A stretch of 64,000 nucleotides of DNA from Alphaproteobacteria bacterium (GTDB lineage Bacteria; Pseudomonadota; Alphaproteobacteria; GCA-2731375): the NCBI GenBank assembly GCA_016776605.1, contig JADHTB010000006.1, positions 124,001-188,000 of the forward strand, read 5' to 3'. Positions 45,889 to 56,789 of the stretch are shown one piece after another (the first letter of the stretch is position 1; each line of letters starts with the position of its first letter). The notes under the pieces are model-generated. The model searched no databases and was not told the DNA's origin. It saw only the letters and a program-made list of their open reading frames with translations. A program made the translations under genes and the position numbers.

Positions 45889-48030
45889 GTGCCCGGCCAT
45901 GGTGCCATGTTTTGCCTGGACTTGGACGATGTGAGGATGATGATGTCGGCGTTGGGATCTGTTTTGCTTGCCATCGGCGTGGTCTGTGCCATAGCCCTGG
46001 CGGTTGCTTTGTTTGTCTGCCGGGTGCGGAAATTGGCCGGCGCGCGCCCAACAAAGCGCTTTGATGGCGATCTCATGGAAGCTGTTCCCATCGCGCTCGC
46101 TCTTTTCGACGCGAATGACCGGCTGAGCCTGATCAACACAAAACTGTCGCGGATGTTGCCCATGGTAAGCGGCTTGGAAGACCAGGATATCAGCCGGATG
46201 GATTTCTTCCGCATCCTGGCCGAGGCCGGTATTATCGTCGAGGCGGCACACCGGGTACCTGCCTTTCTGGCGGATGTGGTGGTTCGGGCCGAGCCGCAAG
46301 AGATCGAGTGGGAGCTTAGCCTGACCGATGGGCGTAGCCTGCAATTTACCGAACGCGCCACCGATAGCGGCGGCCGTCTGCTAACCTGCGTCGATCTCAC
46401 CAAGCAAAAAAAGCAAAGTTGGGCCCTGGACGAGAAGACCCATCTCTTACGCGCTTCGTTGGAAAGTATAGATCAGGGCGTTCTGGTTTTAGGTCCCGGT
46501 GGCGGGATACGGACCTGGAACCAACGATATTTCGACCTGCTGGGGGTGACATCGGAAATTGCCGAGGTTGGCGTTTCCCTGGAGAAATTGTGCAGGTATA
46601 TTGCCGATGCTGGCGTTTTTGAGGACAACAGCGTCGAATTCGTATCCCGGCGCATGGAAGAGATGATAAGTTGCGACCCGCCACAGCACGAGATGGCGGG
46701 GCCGGATGGCCGGACATTGGATGTGCGGCGTACGCGGATGCCCGATGGTGGCGTCACGATTACCATCACCGATGTTACGGCTTCCCGGCGCGATCAGGAG
46801 GAGTTGCGCAAGCGGTCAGCTGAACTGGAGGCGATTTTTGGTAATTTGGATGTGGGCATCGCCTTTTTTGGCTCGGATGGCGAACTGGTGGCCACGAACG
46901 AGGTCTTGCTGGAATTTCTGGAGCTTAACCCGGCGGAGGTTGCCGATTGCCGCAATATTCATGATCTGACGCGTTTGAGCGCCCGCAACGGGGAACTGGG
47001 ATCAGGCGACATTGACAAGTTGGTGGAAGCACATATCGAAAAAGCATTTGGCAAGGCGCCGAATTCTTACCTGCGTACCCGCCCCAACGGCACCGTTCTG
47101 GAAGTTCGCACTTTTTCCATGCCGGGCGGCGGCATCCTGGCGGTTTGCCAGGACATCACCGCACACGAGCGATCGGAGCAGGCCCTGCGCGTGGCCAAGG
47201 AAGAAGCTGAAATGGCCAATCGCGCCAAGTCGGAATTTCTGGCCAATACCTCTCATGAACTGCGCACACCCTTGAACGCCATTATCGGATTTTCAGACAT
47301 TCTGGTGGGTGAACTATTCGGGCCGCTCGGTTCGTCGAAGTATCTCGAATATTCCCGGGATATCAATGAAAGCGGCGAGCACCTGTTATCAATCATCAAT
47401 GATCTGTTGGATCTTGCCAAGGTGGAATCCGGTCACTTTGAACTGACGGAAGAGCGTTTTCTGCTTTCGGACGTGGCCAGCTCCACTATGCGGTTGACGC
47501 GGGCACGCGCCAACGAGGGCAGGATAAAAATGATCACGGAAATGGACCCCAAGGTTGATCTGGTGCAGGCCGATCAGCGGGCCCTCAAACAGGTCTTGCT
47601 CAATCTTCTGACCAATGCAATCAAGTTCACGCCCGAGGGTGGCGAGGTCACCGTCGGCACCGGGCGCCGCCGGGACCAGGCCAGCGGCGAAGAACAGATT
47701 GAAATGTGGGTGAGAGATACAGGCATTGGCATTGCGGAAGCAGACATCCCCATAGCCTTGACGCCCTTCGCCCAGTTGGAGGGATCCTTTTCGCGCCGCT
47801 TTGAAGGCACCGGCCTGGGGCTGCCCCTGGCCCGGCATCTGTGCGAGTTGCACGGCGGCACCCTGGCGATTCAATCAGATCTTGGCAAGGGTACGACGGT
47901 ATCCATGCTTTTGCCGGCCGACCGTCTGATTGGCAGCAGCGACGATGCCCGCCGTGGCGTGACCACGGCCACCGGCCCCACGGGACCACAGGGCGACCTG
48001 ATGGACCTAGTCGCCGCGAAAATGGGGTGA
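45889..48030 (+). CDS. PAS-domain sensor histidine kinase, PleC/DivJ-like
   Basis: 713 residues from a GTG at 45889 (ATG codons 18-60 bases later are alternatives). A membrane segment (about residues 20-42) is followed by three PAS-like domains and a HisKA domain with His456 in [35 protein letters not shown] and the following [21 protein letters not shown] are close to those of PleC/DivJ. An HATPase domain with N, G1 and G2 boxes ends near residue 690. No receiver domain is attached. The CtrA box upstream places it in the cell-cycle regulon. The last 24 bases overlap the convergent enoyl-CoA hydratase gene. Confidence 0.9.
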   Translation: MPGHGAMFCLDLDDVRMMMSALGSVLLAIGVVCAIALAVALFVCRVRKLAGARPTKRFDGDLMEAVPIALALFDANDRLSLINTKLSRMLPMVSGLEDQDISRMDFFRILAEAGIIVEAAHRVPAFLADVVVRAEPQEIEWELSLTDGRSLQFTERATDSGGRLLTCVDLTKQKKQSWALDEKTHLLRASLESIDQGVLVLGPGGGIRTWNQRYFDLLGVTSEIAEVGVSLEKLCRYIADAGVFEDNSVEFVSRRMEEMISCDPPQHEMAGPDGRTLDVRRTRMPDGGVTITITDVTASRRDQEELRKRSAELEAIFGNLDVGIAFFGSDGELVATNEVLLEFLELNPAEVADCRNIHDLTRLSARNGELGSGDIDKLVEAHIEKAFGKAPNSYLRTRPNGTVLEVRTFSMPGGGILAVCQDITAHERSEQALRVAKEEAEMANRAKSEFLANTSHELRTPLNAIIGFSDILVGELFGPLGSSKYLEYSRDINESGEHLLSIINDLLDLAKVESGHFELTEERFLLSDVASSTMRLTRARANEGRIKMITEMDPKVDLVQADQRALKQVLLNLLTNAIKFTPEGGEVTVGTGRRRDQASGEEQIEMWVRDTGIGIAEADIPIALTPFAQLEGSFSRRFEGTGLGLPLARHLCELHGGTLAIQSDLGKGTTVSMLLPADRLIGSSDDARRGVTTATGPTGPQGDLMDLVAAKMG

Positions 48031-48789
48031 ACGCTTTTCGATAAAAGCGTTCATGCCTTCCAATCGGTCATTGGATGCGAAACAGCGGGCATGGGCGGCG
48101 ATCTCGGCTTCCCGGGCGGCCTCGAAATCCATTTCCATGGACGCGTTCAGCGCGTATTTCAACTCGCGCATGGCCACCGGGCTGTAAGCGCCCATCAACG
48201 CCGCCAGCCGCGCGGTCTCCGTTGCCAATTCGTCCCTGGGCACCAGGTGTGTGATCAGGCCGAGTTGATAGGCGCGCGCGGCATCGAACAGTTCACCGGT
48301 CAGGCAAATGGCGCGCGCGTTGGCCGGGCCGATCAGGCGGTCCAGCAGGATGGTGCCGCCGGTGCCCGGGAATATGCCCAGCTTGATTTCCGGGTAACCA
48401 AAGGTGGCGCTGTCGGCCGCCACCCGGACATCGCAGGCCATGGCCAGCAACATCCCGCCGCCCAGGGCATAACCGTTGATCGAGGCAATAACGGGCTGTG
48501 GCATATGACGGATCTGGTCATAGAGATGCATGCCCAGGTAGGAGCGGTCGCTGCCGGGCTTGCCTTCGCTCGCCGCCATTTCCTTAATATCCGCGCCGGC
48601 AACAAAAGCACGCTCGCCGGCGCCCTTGATAACGATGGCGCGGATATCGGGGTCGGCGGCAATACCCAGCAGGCATTCCGTCAGATCCTTGAAGACCTGC
48701 CGGTTCAGGGCGTTCAGGGCCTCCGGCCGGTTCATGATAATCGTTGCGATGGGCCCGTCGTTGTTTTGCAATATGGTCTCAAACGGCAT
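48007..48789 (-). CDS. Enoyl-CoA hydratase/isomerase family
   Basis: 260 residues. The oxyanion-hole motifs are [16 protein letters not shown] and [16 protein letters not shown], and the catalytic Glu regions are [15 protein letters not shown], all typical of crotonase. It probably hydrates 2-enoyl-CoA in beta-oxidation or butyrate metabolism. Its 3' end overlaps the kinase gene tail to tail by 24 bases. Confidence 0.92.
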   Translation of the reverse strand: MPFETILQNNDGPIATIIMNRPEALNALNRQVFKDLTECLLGIAADPDIRAIVIKGAGERAFVAGADIKEMAASEGKPGSDRSYLGMHLYDQIRHMPQPVIASINGYALGGGMLLAMACDVRVAADSATFGYPEIKLGIFPGTGGTILLDRLIGPANARAICLTGELFDAARAYQLGLITHLVPRDELATETARLAALMGAYSPVAMRELKYALNASMEMDFEAAREAEIAAHARCFASNDRLEGMNAFIEKRSPHFRGD

Positions 48790-48871
48790 TTTCTACACTC
48801 CGTATCCGTGCTTCCCGTGCTCCCGGCACCGACTTGCCAGGCTGGCGTTGCGCTTCGATAATAGCAGGGTG

Positions 48872-48910
48872 AGAGCGGCTCCGGGTTATTCTAATCCATT
48901 CGACCGCTCT
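48872..48910 (+). repeat. Family 2 repeat copy
   Basis: AGAGCGGCTCCGGGTTATT starts the unit, and the end CCGCTCT is the inverted complement of its start, so the 39-base unit is palindromic at its ends. The start matches reverse-strand copies at 24154-24174 and 58260-58291. Confidence 0.6.
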
Positions 48911-48953
48911 AAGTACCGTGGCGAGGATGTTAAGTGAGGTTGGGTGAAAGTTT

Positions 48954-49373
48954 ATGGATGAAATCAATAGTGTGGCGGGAATTTTGCCACCCAGCCTGCG
49001 CCTAGAGAATATCCAGCGCGGCATCGGTTCCGCCGCCGCGACCTTCGTGGCGGGGCCCGAACATCTGAACCTAAAGGGTATGCTGCATGGCGGCATTATC
49101 GCCGGCCTGATGGATGTCATCATGGCCATCGCGGCCGGCTCGCATCCCGATCCGGCCCAGCGCCGCTTTTCCATCACGCTGAGTTTGTCATTGAATTTTA
49201 TCGGCATCGCGGGGGAGGAGCCGCTGGTTCTGCGCGCTGAAACCACGGGCGGTGGCAGACGTACCTGTTTTTGCGAGGGCCGGATTGAGGATGCCAAGGG
49301 CAATCCCATCGCCACCGCCCAGGGCGCCTTCAAATTGATGGATGCCGGATCAGAGGTTGCCGGGAAAATTTAG
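48954..49373 (+). CDS. PaaI-family thioesterase
   Basis: 139 residues. The motif LNLKGMLHGGIIAGLMDVIMAIAAG carries the HGG and Asp of hotdog thioesterases, and later GGGRRTCFCEGRIEDAKGNPIATAQGAFKL is the usual end. It should cleave acyl-CoA thioesters. It is divergent from the enoyl-CoA hydratase and overlaps the M81 peptidase gene at the 3' end by 4 bases. Confidence 0.85.
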   Translation: MDEINSVAGILPPSLRLENIQRGIGSAAATFVAGPEHLNLKGMLHGGIIAGLMDVIMAIAAGSHPDPAQRRFSITLSLSLNFIGIAGEEPLVLRAETTGGGRRTCFCEGRIEDAKGNPIATAQGAFKLMDAGSEVAGKI

Positions 49374-50866
49374 GGATTTTTGGCGGGCCGGACGCCGTCG
49401 TCGTCGATGGGATAAATGGCCCGATCCAATTGGCTGTATTTGAAGCGCTTCAGGTTGGAGGCGCAGACCCCTGGGGTATCCACATAAATCTCGCCCTTGG
49501 CGAAGGCGCGGAAATGGGCCTGCCAGGCGATGGCGGACTTCACCACGATGATCTGCTGTGCTTGCGCCACGATGTCCGCGGCCGCCAGATGGTCGGCATC
49601 GAAGGGCATGGCCTTGGCCTCGGTCAACATCACCGTCACCCCATCGGCACGGACAACCGCGACTTCACCCAGATCGATCTGCTGGCCAGTCATATAATCG
49701 CCCTGGCGTTGATAACGGACGCGCTGTTGAAATATGATTTCACCCACCAAGGGCACGGGGGGGCCGTGCAGATCATCGGACTTTCCACCCACATTGCCGC
49801 TGAACATGGCGCCCACGCCAAGGGTCTTGGCGGCCATAACCGCCTGACCATCGCACAGCACCATGACGGCCTTGCGGGCCGACTGATCCAGCAATTCCGC
49901 CAGGATGGTGGTGCCGTCAGCTGGCGCCCCGCCGCCGGCATTATCCGCCACATCGACCAGAATTATCGGACCCTCCGGTGCCGCGATGGCGCTGCGCACG
50001 GCGTCTTCCGGGCCGATCAGGCCGGCATCGAAATCACCGCGCTGGCGCCAGATGGTCAGGGCCAGGTCATCGGCGATCCGCGTGGCGTGGGCGATGTCGT
50101 CTCCCTGTACCAATATGCCAACGCCCAGATGGGCCACGTCGGCGTAGGGAAAGCCCCAGGCGATGGAGGCGGACCAGATCTCGCCCCAGGTTTCCATCTC
50201 GTGCATTTTCGCCATGATCGCCGCCGCCGGCGCGGCGGCCGTACCTTGCACTTGCGGCGGCGGGGCAAAGGGCAGCTTGCGCAGGATTTTTGCCGGACGG
50301 CGGGCGCTCCACAACATGCGGTGCAGCATCCGTGCCGCCTCGGCGCCCCGCTCTCCCATGTCGTTATGCGGATAAGTGTCATAGCCGACCAGGGCATCGG
50401 CGCCTTCGATCAGGGAGTCGGACAAATTGGCATGCAGGTCAAAGGTCGCGACCACCGGCGTACCGCTGGGTAATTGCCGACGGATCGCGGCCAGAAAATC
50501 CGCGTCAGCCTCCGGCGCCCCTTCCGCCACACAAGCGCCATGCAGATGCACCAGAACGCCATCGACCGGGCCGGCGGCGGCAAGCAGCTCCAGGCTACGT
50601 TGCACCAGGGCCTGATAGGCCTCCGCCGTGATCAGGCCGGACGGCACCGCGCCGGCGAACAGGCCGGGTATCAGGTTCAAGTCCAGTTCCAGGGCGGCGT
50701 CCATGGCGCCGCCGATTTCCGTATTGGTATCGGCGAAGGCCGCGAACAGGTCATCGCCTTCCACATACTGGTAGGCATGAAAGGCTTCCAGCCCGGTTCG
50801 CCCATGGGCAAAGGTATTGGTTTCGTGCCAGATGCCTGTGATGAAGACGCGTTTTGCCATGGGCAA
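49370..50866 (-). CDS. M81 family metallopeptidase (MlrC-like)
   Basis: 498 residues. The N terminus WHETNTFAHGRT, then LVHLHGACVAEG, TFDLHANLSDS and GYDTYPHNDMGERG carry the His and Asp metal ligands of the M81/MlrC family, originally known from microcystin degradation. The C-terminal domain has DVADNAGGGAPADGT. The natural substrate is probably a small peptide or amide. It is followed upstream by a 20-base gap to the MFS transporter on the same strand, so import and hydrolysis may be linked. Confidence 0.9.
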   Translation of the reverse strand: MPMAKRVFITGIWHETNTFAHGRTGLEAFHAYQYVEGDDLFAAFADTNTEIGGAMDAALELDLNLIPGLFAGAVPSGLITAEAYQALVQRSLELLAAAGPVDGVLVHLHGACVAEGAPEADADFLAAIRRQLPSGTPVVATFDLHANLSDSLIEGADALVGYDTYPHNDMGERGAEAARMLHRMLWSARRPAKILRKLPFAPPPQVQGTAAAPAAAIMAKMHEMETWGEIWSASIAWGFPYADVAHLGVGILVQGDDIAHATRIADDLALTIWRQRGDFDAGLIGPEDAVRSAIAAPEGPIILVDVADNAGGGAPADGTTILAELLDQSARKAVMVLCDGQAVMAAKTLGVGAMFSGNVGGKSDDLHGPPVPLVGEIIFQQRVRYQRQGDYMTGQQIDLGEVAVVRADGVTVMLTEAKAMPFDADHLAAADIVAQAQQIIVVKSAIAWQAHFRAFAKGEIYVDTPGVCASNLKRFKYSQLDRAIYPIDDDGVRPAKNP

Positions 50867-50886
50867 CTATGGCGTGATTTATGCGC

Positions 50887-52056
50887 TCATGACAAGTTCA
50901 TGCGCCCACCGTTCCAGGTTTTAGCCAAAAGTAACCCGGCCAGCAGACTGCCCGCGGCAATGGCGGCCATGAAGAAATAGGCGCCGTTGGCGAATTCCTG
51001 ATACAGCAGGCCGGCCACCGCCATCACCAGGCCGACGGCGATACCGGCACCGACCGCGCCATGTAGGCTCTGCGCCGTGGCGGACATTTCCGGTGGCGTG
51101 GCGCGGGCGATGAAATGCATGGCGCCCAGATGCGCGGCGCCAAAGGTAAAGGCATGCAGCCCCTGGGTCAGCAGGGCCAGCCACAGGGCATCGGACAGGC
51201 CCATGGCGGTCCAGCGTACGACCCCCGCCAGGGCGCCCAGGACCAACAGGTTGGCCGCGCCAAAGCGGGACAACAGGCGATTGCCCAGCCAGAACAGGAT
51301 GATTTCCGCCACCACCCCCTCGGCCCACAGGCCCCCGATCAGGGCATCGGAGAAACCGACACTGCGCCAATGCAGGGTGGCAAAACCATACAGTACCGCA
51401 TGGCTGGCGTTGCCCAGGCCGCCCGCCAGCAGAAACAGCAGGAACACCGGTTGCCGCAATAACCGCCCCATGGCGCCCGGCCGCGCCGGGGTTTGTTTGT
51501 CGATCCGCCGCTCTTCGGGCAACAGGGCGCAGGCCAAAAGCACAATGGTCATCAGGCCCAGGATCGCCCACAGCACCGACCAGGAGCCAAAGGCCGCCAG
51601 CATGGGGCCGCCGGCGGCGGACGTTGCGATAAAGGTCAGGGAACCCCAAATCCGCAGCCGGCCGTAATCCAGCTTCAGTCGATAGACCGCGCCCAGGACC
51701 ACGGTCTCGCCCAAGGGCATGATCGAGGAAAACGCCACCGAGGCGATGAGGTTGACCGCCAAAAGGCCCCAAAACCCCTTGGCGAACAAAAAACAGGAAA
51801 ACCCCAGCATGGCGATAGCGGACAGCAACAACAGGGGCCGCCGCCGCTCGCCCCGGCGATCGGCCAGTTGCGCGATCAGGGGGTTGGCAAAGACCCGCAG
51901 CCAAAGGCCGGCTGAAAGCAGCAGGCCGATTTCGGTGGCCGAAAGCCCGCGCGCCTTTAGAAACACCGGCCAGAACGGCGCCATTACGCCGACCACGGCA
52001 AAGACCGCGCCGAAATAGAACGAAAGGCGCCAAGCCCGATATGTTGTTGGGAGCAT
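50887..52056 (-). CDS. MFS transporter (HcaT/3-phenylpropionate permease-like)
   Basis: 389 residues from the ATG at 52056. It starts MLPTTYRAWRLSFYFGAVFAVVG and contains about twelve hydrophobic segments, the loop ADRRGERRRPLLLLS, and SRFGAANLLVLGALAGVVRW. This is the MFS_1-like group of HcaT/LacY-like permeases, which move aromatic acids or nucleosides. It is divergent from the enoyl-CoA hydratase by 82 bases and lies 20 bases upstream of the M81 peptidase gene. Substrate unknown. Confidence 0.88.
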   Translation of the reverse strand: MLPTTYRAWRLSFYFGAVFAVVGVMAPFWPVFLKARGLSATEIGLLLSAGLWLRVFANPLIAQLADRRGERRRPLLLLSAIAMLGFSCFLFAKGFWGLLAVNLIASVAFSSIMPLGETVVLGAVYRLKLDYGRLRIWGSLTFIATSAAGGPMLAAFGSWSVLWAILGLMTIVLLACALLPEERRIDKQTPARPGAMGRLLRQPVFLLFLLAGGLGNASHAVLYGFATLHWRSVGFSDALIGGLWAEGVVAEIILFWLGNRLLSRFGAANLLVLGALAGVVRWTAMGLSDALWLALLTQGLHAFTFGAAHLGAMHFIARATPPEMSATAQSLHGAVGAGIAVGLVMAVAGLLYQEFANGAYFFMAAIAAGSLLAGLLLAKTWNGGRMNLS

Positions 52057-52138
52057 ATTTTTTAACCAAGCTATCGCATTGCCGGATTTTCGGGCGCACA
52101 ATTACGATCAGGTAGATTGGGTGAATGGAGGAAAGTCA

Positions 52139-52933
52139 ATGAATTACGATAAATATACCTGTTTCGAAGCCAGCCGACAGGGCCGTGTTCTGACCCTGAC
52201 CATGAACCGGCCGGACGACCTGAATGCGGTCAACAAGGACATGCACGATGAACTGGGCAGTATTTTCTACGACGTCCAGTTGGATGACGAGGCGGATGTC
52301 ATTGTCCTGACCGGCGCCGGGCGGGCCTTTTCCGCCGGTGGCGATCTGGCCATGATGAAACGCATCGCCGAGGGCTCTGACGAGCCCATGTTACGGTTGG
52401 TAGATGCCAAGCGTATCGTCTTTTCCCTGCTGGACCTGGAAAAGCCGATTATCTCCGCCGTCAACGGTCATGCCATGGGTCTGGGCGCCACCATCGCCTT
52501 GTTGTGCGACACCATTTTTATGTCGTCGAAGGCCAAGATCGGCGACCCGCACGTCAAGATCGGCGTGGTGGCCGGCGATGGCGGCTGTGTCATCTGGCCG
52601 CAATTGATTGGCTATGCCAGGGCCAAGGAATATCTGATGACCGGCGATCCCATTAACGCGGAGGATGCCGAGCGCATGGGCCTGATCAACCACATGACCG
52701 CGCCGGAAGAGACCCTTGCCGCGGCCCAGGCCTTTGCCAAACGCTTGGTTGACGGCCCCACGGCGGCGATCCGCTGGACGAAGGTTTCCGCCAACATCGG
52801 ACTAAAACAATTGGCCCATTCCATCATGGATACTTCGCTGGCCTATGAATGGCTGACCTTCCAGAGCGATGATCACCGGGAGGCGATTACCGCCTTCCTG
52901 GAAAAACGGGAGCCAAAATTTACCGGTACTTGA
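52139..52933 (+). CDS. Enoyl-CoA hydratase/isomerase family
   Basis: 264 residues from the ATG at 52139 with GGAGG six bases upstream. GAGRAFSAGGDLAMMK and NGHAMGLGATIALLCD form the oxyanion hole, and GDPHVKIGVVAGDGG the substrate loop. The usual catalytic Glu positions are not all obvious in this last loop, so the reaction (hydration, isomerisation or decarboxylation) is open. Downstream, a GST gene follows after 59 bases. Confidence 0.9.
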   Translation: MNYDKYTCFEASRQGRVLTLTMNRPDDLNAVNKDMHDELGSIFYDVQLDDEADVIVLTGAGRAFSAGGDLAMMKRIAEGSDEPMLRLVDAKRIVFSLLDLEKPIISAVNGHAMGLGATIALLCDTIFMSSKAKIGDPHVKIGVVAGDGGCVIWPQLIGYARAKEYLMTGDPINAEDAERMGLINHMTAPEETLAAAQAFAKRLVDGPTAAIRWTKVSANIGLKQLAHSIMDTSLAYEWLTFQSDDHREAITAFLEKREPKFTGT

Positions 52934-52992
52934 GTGGGTAATGGTGCCGACGACATGGTAAGCTTGCGTTCGTTGGGAATGGGAGAGATATC

Positions 52993-53610
52993 ATGTTGAA
53001 AGTTTATGGCCGTACCAGTTCGGTCAATGTGCAAAAGGTCATGTGGGTGATCGGCGAACTGGGCCTGGAATACGAACGCATGGACGTCGGCGGCGCGTTC
53101 GGGCAGAACGATCAGGACTGGTACCTGGCGTTGAACCCCATGGGCCGGGTGCCGGTGCTGGATGATGACGGCTATATCCTGTGGGAAAGCCATTCCATCA
53201 TCCGTTACCTGGCCCGAAAGCACGCTAGCGGTTTGTATCCCAGTGATCCCCAGGCCTGTGCTGACGTGGACAAGTGGATGGACTGGCAGATCGGTTTTCA
53301 GCAACCGGCCATCACGCCGGCGTTCTGGAATTTGATCCGCACGGCGGAGGCTGACCGCGACATGGCCGCTGTTCAGGCCTCATCGGCGGAAACGGCAAAG
53401 CTATACCGCATGGTGGACCAGCATTTGCAGGGGCGTGATTTCATGGCCGGCAACAGCTTCAGCATTGCCGACGTGCCCGTGGGCGCCATGACCTACCGCT
53501 GGTATGGCCTGGAGGTAGAGCATCCCGATTACCCGAACCTGCGCGCCTGGTACGAGCGCCTGACCCAGCGCCCGGCCTACCAGGAACACGTAATGCTGCC
53601 GATTACCTGA
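52993..53610 (+). CDS. Glutathione S-transferase
   Basis: 205 residues. YGRTSSVNVQKVMWVIGELG starts the thioredoxin fold, with Ser at the usual catalytic area, then LNPMGRVPVLDDDGYILWESHSI with the cis-Pro and the ES glutathione contacts. The helical half has FMAGNSFSIADVPVGAM with the N-capping box. It is close to the theta/beta-like bacterial GSTs. It precedes the PAS kinase gene by 22 bases on the same strand. Confidence 0.9.
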   Translation: MLKVYGRTSSVNVQKVMWVIGELGLEYERMDVGGAFGQNDQDWYLALNPMGRVPVLDDDGYILWESHSIIRYLARKHASGLYPSDPQACADVDKWMDWQIGFQQPAITPAFWNLIRTAEADRDMAAVQASSAETAKLYRMVDQHLQGRDFMAGNSFSIADVPVGAMTYRWYGLEVEHPDYPNLRAWYERLTQRPAYQEHVMLPIT

Positions 53611-53632
53611 GGGCGGGGAAAATGGTGTTGTG

Positions 53633-55627
53633 ATGGCTGATGACCGGGCGGCGAATTTGGATTTCATCCTGGCCGGGCTGGATCGGCTGAACCATGGCTA
53701 TGCCCTCTTTGATGCCGATTTGAACCTGCTTGCAAGCAATACACGTTTTGCCGAACTGCGCGGTTATCCCTTGGAAATGTGCCGGTCGGGCACGCCGTTG
53801 CAAGCGTTCCTGGAATATAGCGCGGAGCAAGGAGATTTTGGCGATGATGCCGTTGGCGCGGTCGAACGCCGGCTGTCGGCCTTCCACGAGGTCGCGCCCA
53901 GCGACATGGAGTATACGACGGCGGCGGGGATGATATTGCAGATACAAATTGCTCCTATCGCCGAGGGCGGCCTTTTGCTCAGCTATACCGATATCACGGA
54001 TCTGCGCCAGACCGAGGAACGTTTGCGGGAAAGCGAAACCCGCCATGCGCTGGTTACCGAAGCCTCGACGGATGGACTGTATGATTGGAATATCGTCGAC
54101 GATATACTTTATGTCTCGCCGCACTTGAATCAGATGTTTGGCTTTGCGGAAGGGCAGTTGCGGGCGGCGGAGTGGTTAAGCCGTATTCATGTCGATGACC
54201 GGGCAGGCTATCGCGATGCCATGGTTGTACATTTCTCGGGGCGCGCCGCACGCCAGGAAGCGGCCTATCGCATTGCCGCCCATGACGGCAGTATCCGCTG
54301 GGTTCAGGACAATGCCATCGCGGTGCGCGACGAGGTGGGTAAAGCCATTCGCCTGGTTGGCGCCGTTTCCGATGTAACGCCGCAAAAGCATGCCGAAGAC
54401 GCCATGCGGGAAAGCGAGAAACGGCACATTCTTGCCCTGGAGGCGGTTGGCGAATGGGTCTTCGAGTGGGATGCGGTGACCAACGATGTTTTCTATTCCG
54501 ACGGCATGTACAAAGCGTTGAGTCTAGAGCGCGAGCAACTGCAGACATCGGATGATTGGCAAAATCGCATCGTTCCAGACGATCTCGGTGGTTTTATGGA
54601 TTGTTTCCGCGTCCTGCTGAATGGAAAGGTGGACCAGTTTGGCCACGAATACCGTTACTACGGCGCTGATGGCGAGGTACGCTGGGCCAGCTCCCATGGC
54701 ATTGCCGTTCGGGATGATGATGGCAAGCTGTTGCGGGTGATAGGTTCAACGGGCGATGTTACCGAACGCAGGGAAATGATCGCGACCCTTGAGGGCACGC
54801 AACAAAGGTTGATCGAGGCGGACAAGCTGGCATCTTTAGGTCAATTGACCGCCGGCATCGCCCATGAAATCAAAAACCCGCTGAATTTCGTCAATAATTT
54901 TTCTCAATTGTCGGCTGGCCTGTTGGCGGAGTTGAAAGAACTGGTCGAACCGTTGCTGGCGCAACTTGAGGAAGATGATCGGGATGATGCCGAGGATATT
55001 ATTGCTACCCTGCACGGCAATCTGGGAAAGATCGAAGAACACGGCAAGCGGGCCGATGGCATCGTGCAAAGCATGCTGCTGCATGCCCGCGAAGGGCCCG
55101 GGGAGCTGCGCGAGGTCTCGCTTAATGCATTGGCGGAGGAGGCATTGAACCTGGCCTATCATGGGGCCAGGGCCGAAGTACAAGGCTTCAACGTGACCTT
55201 GGAGCGAAACTTTGACGAAGCAGCCGGCAGTATCGAGGCTGTGTCCCAGGATTTGACCCGCGTCCTGCTGAACGTGATCGGCAACGGCCTGGATGCCACC
55301 CATCAGCGCGCAAATAGTGGCGAGGCCGGCTACCAGCCAACCCTGAGTATCAGCACCCGCGATCAGGGCGATCAGGTAGAGATCGTCATCCGTGATAACG
55401 GCACCGGCATGCCGAAGGACGTAGCCAAGAAAATATTCACGCCGTTTTTTACCACCAAGCCGCCGGGGCAGGGCACCGGCCTTGGTCTATCGATCAGCCA
55501 CGATATTGTGGTCACACAACATGGTGGCCAGTTCGACCTGGATAGCCGAGAGGGCGAATATACTGAATTCCGTATCGTGCTGCCGCGCCGCGCGGCAATG
55601 ACGTTGTCTGGCGACGATAGGCCATGA
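53633..55627 (+). CDS. Multi-PAS soluble histidine kinase
   Basis: 664 residues. No membrane segment is seen. A PAS_7-like domain opens (about residues 8-110), then two PAS/PAC domains (about 130-250 and 255-385), then HisKA with His411 in [21 protein letters not shown] and an HATPase domain with [16 protein letters not shown] and GTGLGLSI motifs. The phosphoacceptor context is that of the HPK4-type kinases. The response regulator-cyclase gene follows after 46 bases and is probably its partner. A GTG at 53630 is an alternative start. Confidence 0.9.
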   Translation: MADDRAANLDFILAGLDRLNHGYALFDADLNLLASNTRFAELRGYPLEMCRSGTPLQAFLEYSAEQGDFGDDAVGAVERRLSAFHEVAPSDMEYTTAAGMILQIQIAPIAEGGLLLSYTDITDLRQTEERLRESETRHALVTEASTDGLYDWNIVDDILYVSPHLNQMFGFAEGQLRAAEWLSRIHVDDRAGYRDAMVVHFSGRAARQEAAYRIAAHDGSIRWVQDNAIAVRDEVGKAIRLVGAVSDVTPQKHAEDAMRESEKRHILALEAVGEWVFEWDAVTNDVFYSDGMYKALSLEREQLQTSDDWQNRIVPDDLGGFMDCFRVLLNGKVDQFGHEYRYYGADGEVRWASSHGIAVRDDDGKLLRVIGSTGDVTERREMIATLEGTQQRLIEADKLASLGQLTAGIAHEIKNPLNFVNNFSQLSAGLLAELKELVEPLLAQLEEDDRDDAEDIIATLHGNLGKIEEHGKRADGIVQSMLLHAREGPGELREVSLNALAEEALNLAYHGARAEVQGFNVTLERNFDEAAGSIEAVSQDLTRVLLNVIGNGLDATHQRANSGEAGYQPTLSISTRDQGDQVEIVIRDNGTGMPKDVAKKIFTPFFTTKPPGQGTGLGLSISHDIVVTQHGGQFDLDSREGEYTEFRIVLPRRAAMTLSGDDRP

Positions 55628-55673
55628 TGGCGGAAAAGATAAATATTTGCGACACAAGACTGGAAACCCATTG

Positions 55674-56765
55674 ATGAGCCCAACCATCCTCGTTGTAGAC
55701 GACGAACCCGACCTGCAATCGCTGGTGACGCAGAAATTCCGTCGCCAGATCCGCAAAGGCGAGTTCGAATTCCTGTTCGCCAGGGATGGGGTTGAGGCGC
55801 TGGAGTTGATCAATCAACACCCCAATATCGACGTGGTGTTAAGTGATATCAACATGCCGCGCATGGATGGCTTGACGTTGTTGAGACATCTGGGGGAATT
55901 GGACCAGAATTTACGGGCGGTAATCGTCTCGGCCTATGGCGATATGGGCAATATTCGCACTGCGATGAATTCCGGTGCCTTTGATTTTGTCACCAAACCG
56001 ATAGATCTGGACGATCTGGAGGTGACGATCCACAAGACCCTCAATGATCTGGCGGTGCTGCGCGAGGCCTTGACCCAGCGGTTGGAGGCGGAGACGGCGC
56101 GCGCCAATCTGGCCCGTTATTTTGCCCCGTCCATGGTTGATGAATTGGCCAAAATGTCCGACCCGTTTGCCGCTGCCCAGGAATGCCAGGTTGCGATCCT
56201 GTTCGTCGACATTATTGGCTTCACCGGCTTGGCCGCGCGTGGGGGGGCCGAGACGACCTTTGCCCTGCTGCGGGAATTCCATAGCCGCATGGCCGGTGCC
56301 GTTTTCGCCGCTGACGGCTCGGTCGACAAATATCTCGGCGATGGCCTTATGGCTATATTCGGAGCACCGCAGACGAGTGGCCAGGATGCCTCGAACGCCA
56401 TCCGTTGTGCCCTGGCCATGCAGGAATCGATGCTGGCGTTCAACGCTGCCCGTGCCACGCAAGGGGAGCCGATGTTCGAGATTGCCATTGGCATCCATTA
56501 TGGCCCGGTGCTGATCGGCAACATCGGCAACGAGCAGCGCCTGGAATTCGCCACCCTGGGCGATACCGTTAACAGCGCCGCGCGCCTGGAACCCCTGGCC
56601 CGGCCATTAAGGGCGCGGATTGTCGCCAGCGATGATGTGGTTCAGGCGGTCGGTGCGGAGGGCGGCACGGCGCTGCTGTCGGACTTTGTTCAGCATGGCG
56701 CGGAAACCATACGCGGCCAGGATGAACCCATGCAGCTATGGATCCTGCCCCGCGCCACCACCTGA
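55674..56765 (+). CDS. Response regulator fused to class III adenylate cyclase
   Basis: 363 residues. The receiver domain (residues 3-125) has the acidic DDE pocket (VVDDEPD), phosphoacceptor Asp58 in [12 protein letters not shown] and Lys in [10 protein letters not shown] coiled linker (about 130-160) leads to a cyclase domain with [13 protein letters not shown] (first metal Asp), [14 protein letters not shown] (second Asp) and [15 protein letters not shown]. Phosphorylation by the upstream kinase should control cAMP or cGMP formation. No membrane segment. Confidence 0.93.
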   Translation: MSPTILVVDDEPDLQSLVTQKFRRQIRKGEFEFLFARDGVEALELINQHPNIDVVLSDINMPRMDGLTLLRHLGELDQNLRAVIVSAYGDMGNIRTAMNSGAFDFVTKPIDLDDLEVTIHKTLNDLAVLREALTQRLEAETARANLARYFAPSMVDELAKMSDPFAAAQECQVAILFVDIIGFTGLAARGGAETTFALLREFHSRMAGAVFAADGSVDKYLGDGLMAIFGAPQTSGQDASNAIRCALAMQESMLAFNAARATQGEPMFEIAIGIHYGPVLIGNIGNEQRLEFATLGDTVNSAARLEPLARPLRARIVASDDVVQAVGAEGGTALLSDFVQHGAETIRGQDEPMQLWILPRATT

Positions 56766-56789
56766 TTGCCCGCTTAGCTGTTCGTGGTG

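Noticed and set aside
50921..52099. Second minus-strand frame (392 codons) overlapping the MFS transporter
   Set aside because: It has the same region and strand but is Gly/Arg/Pro-rich without membrane segments; the frame ending at 50887 carries the transporter helices, so there is no frameshift.
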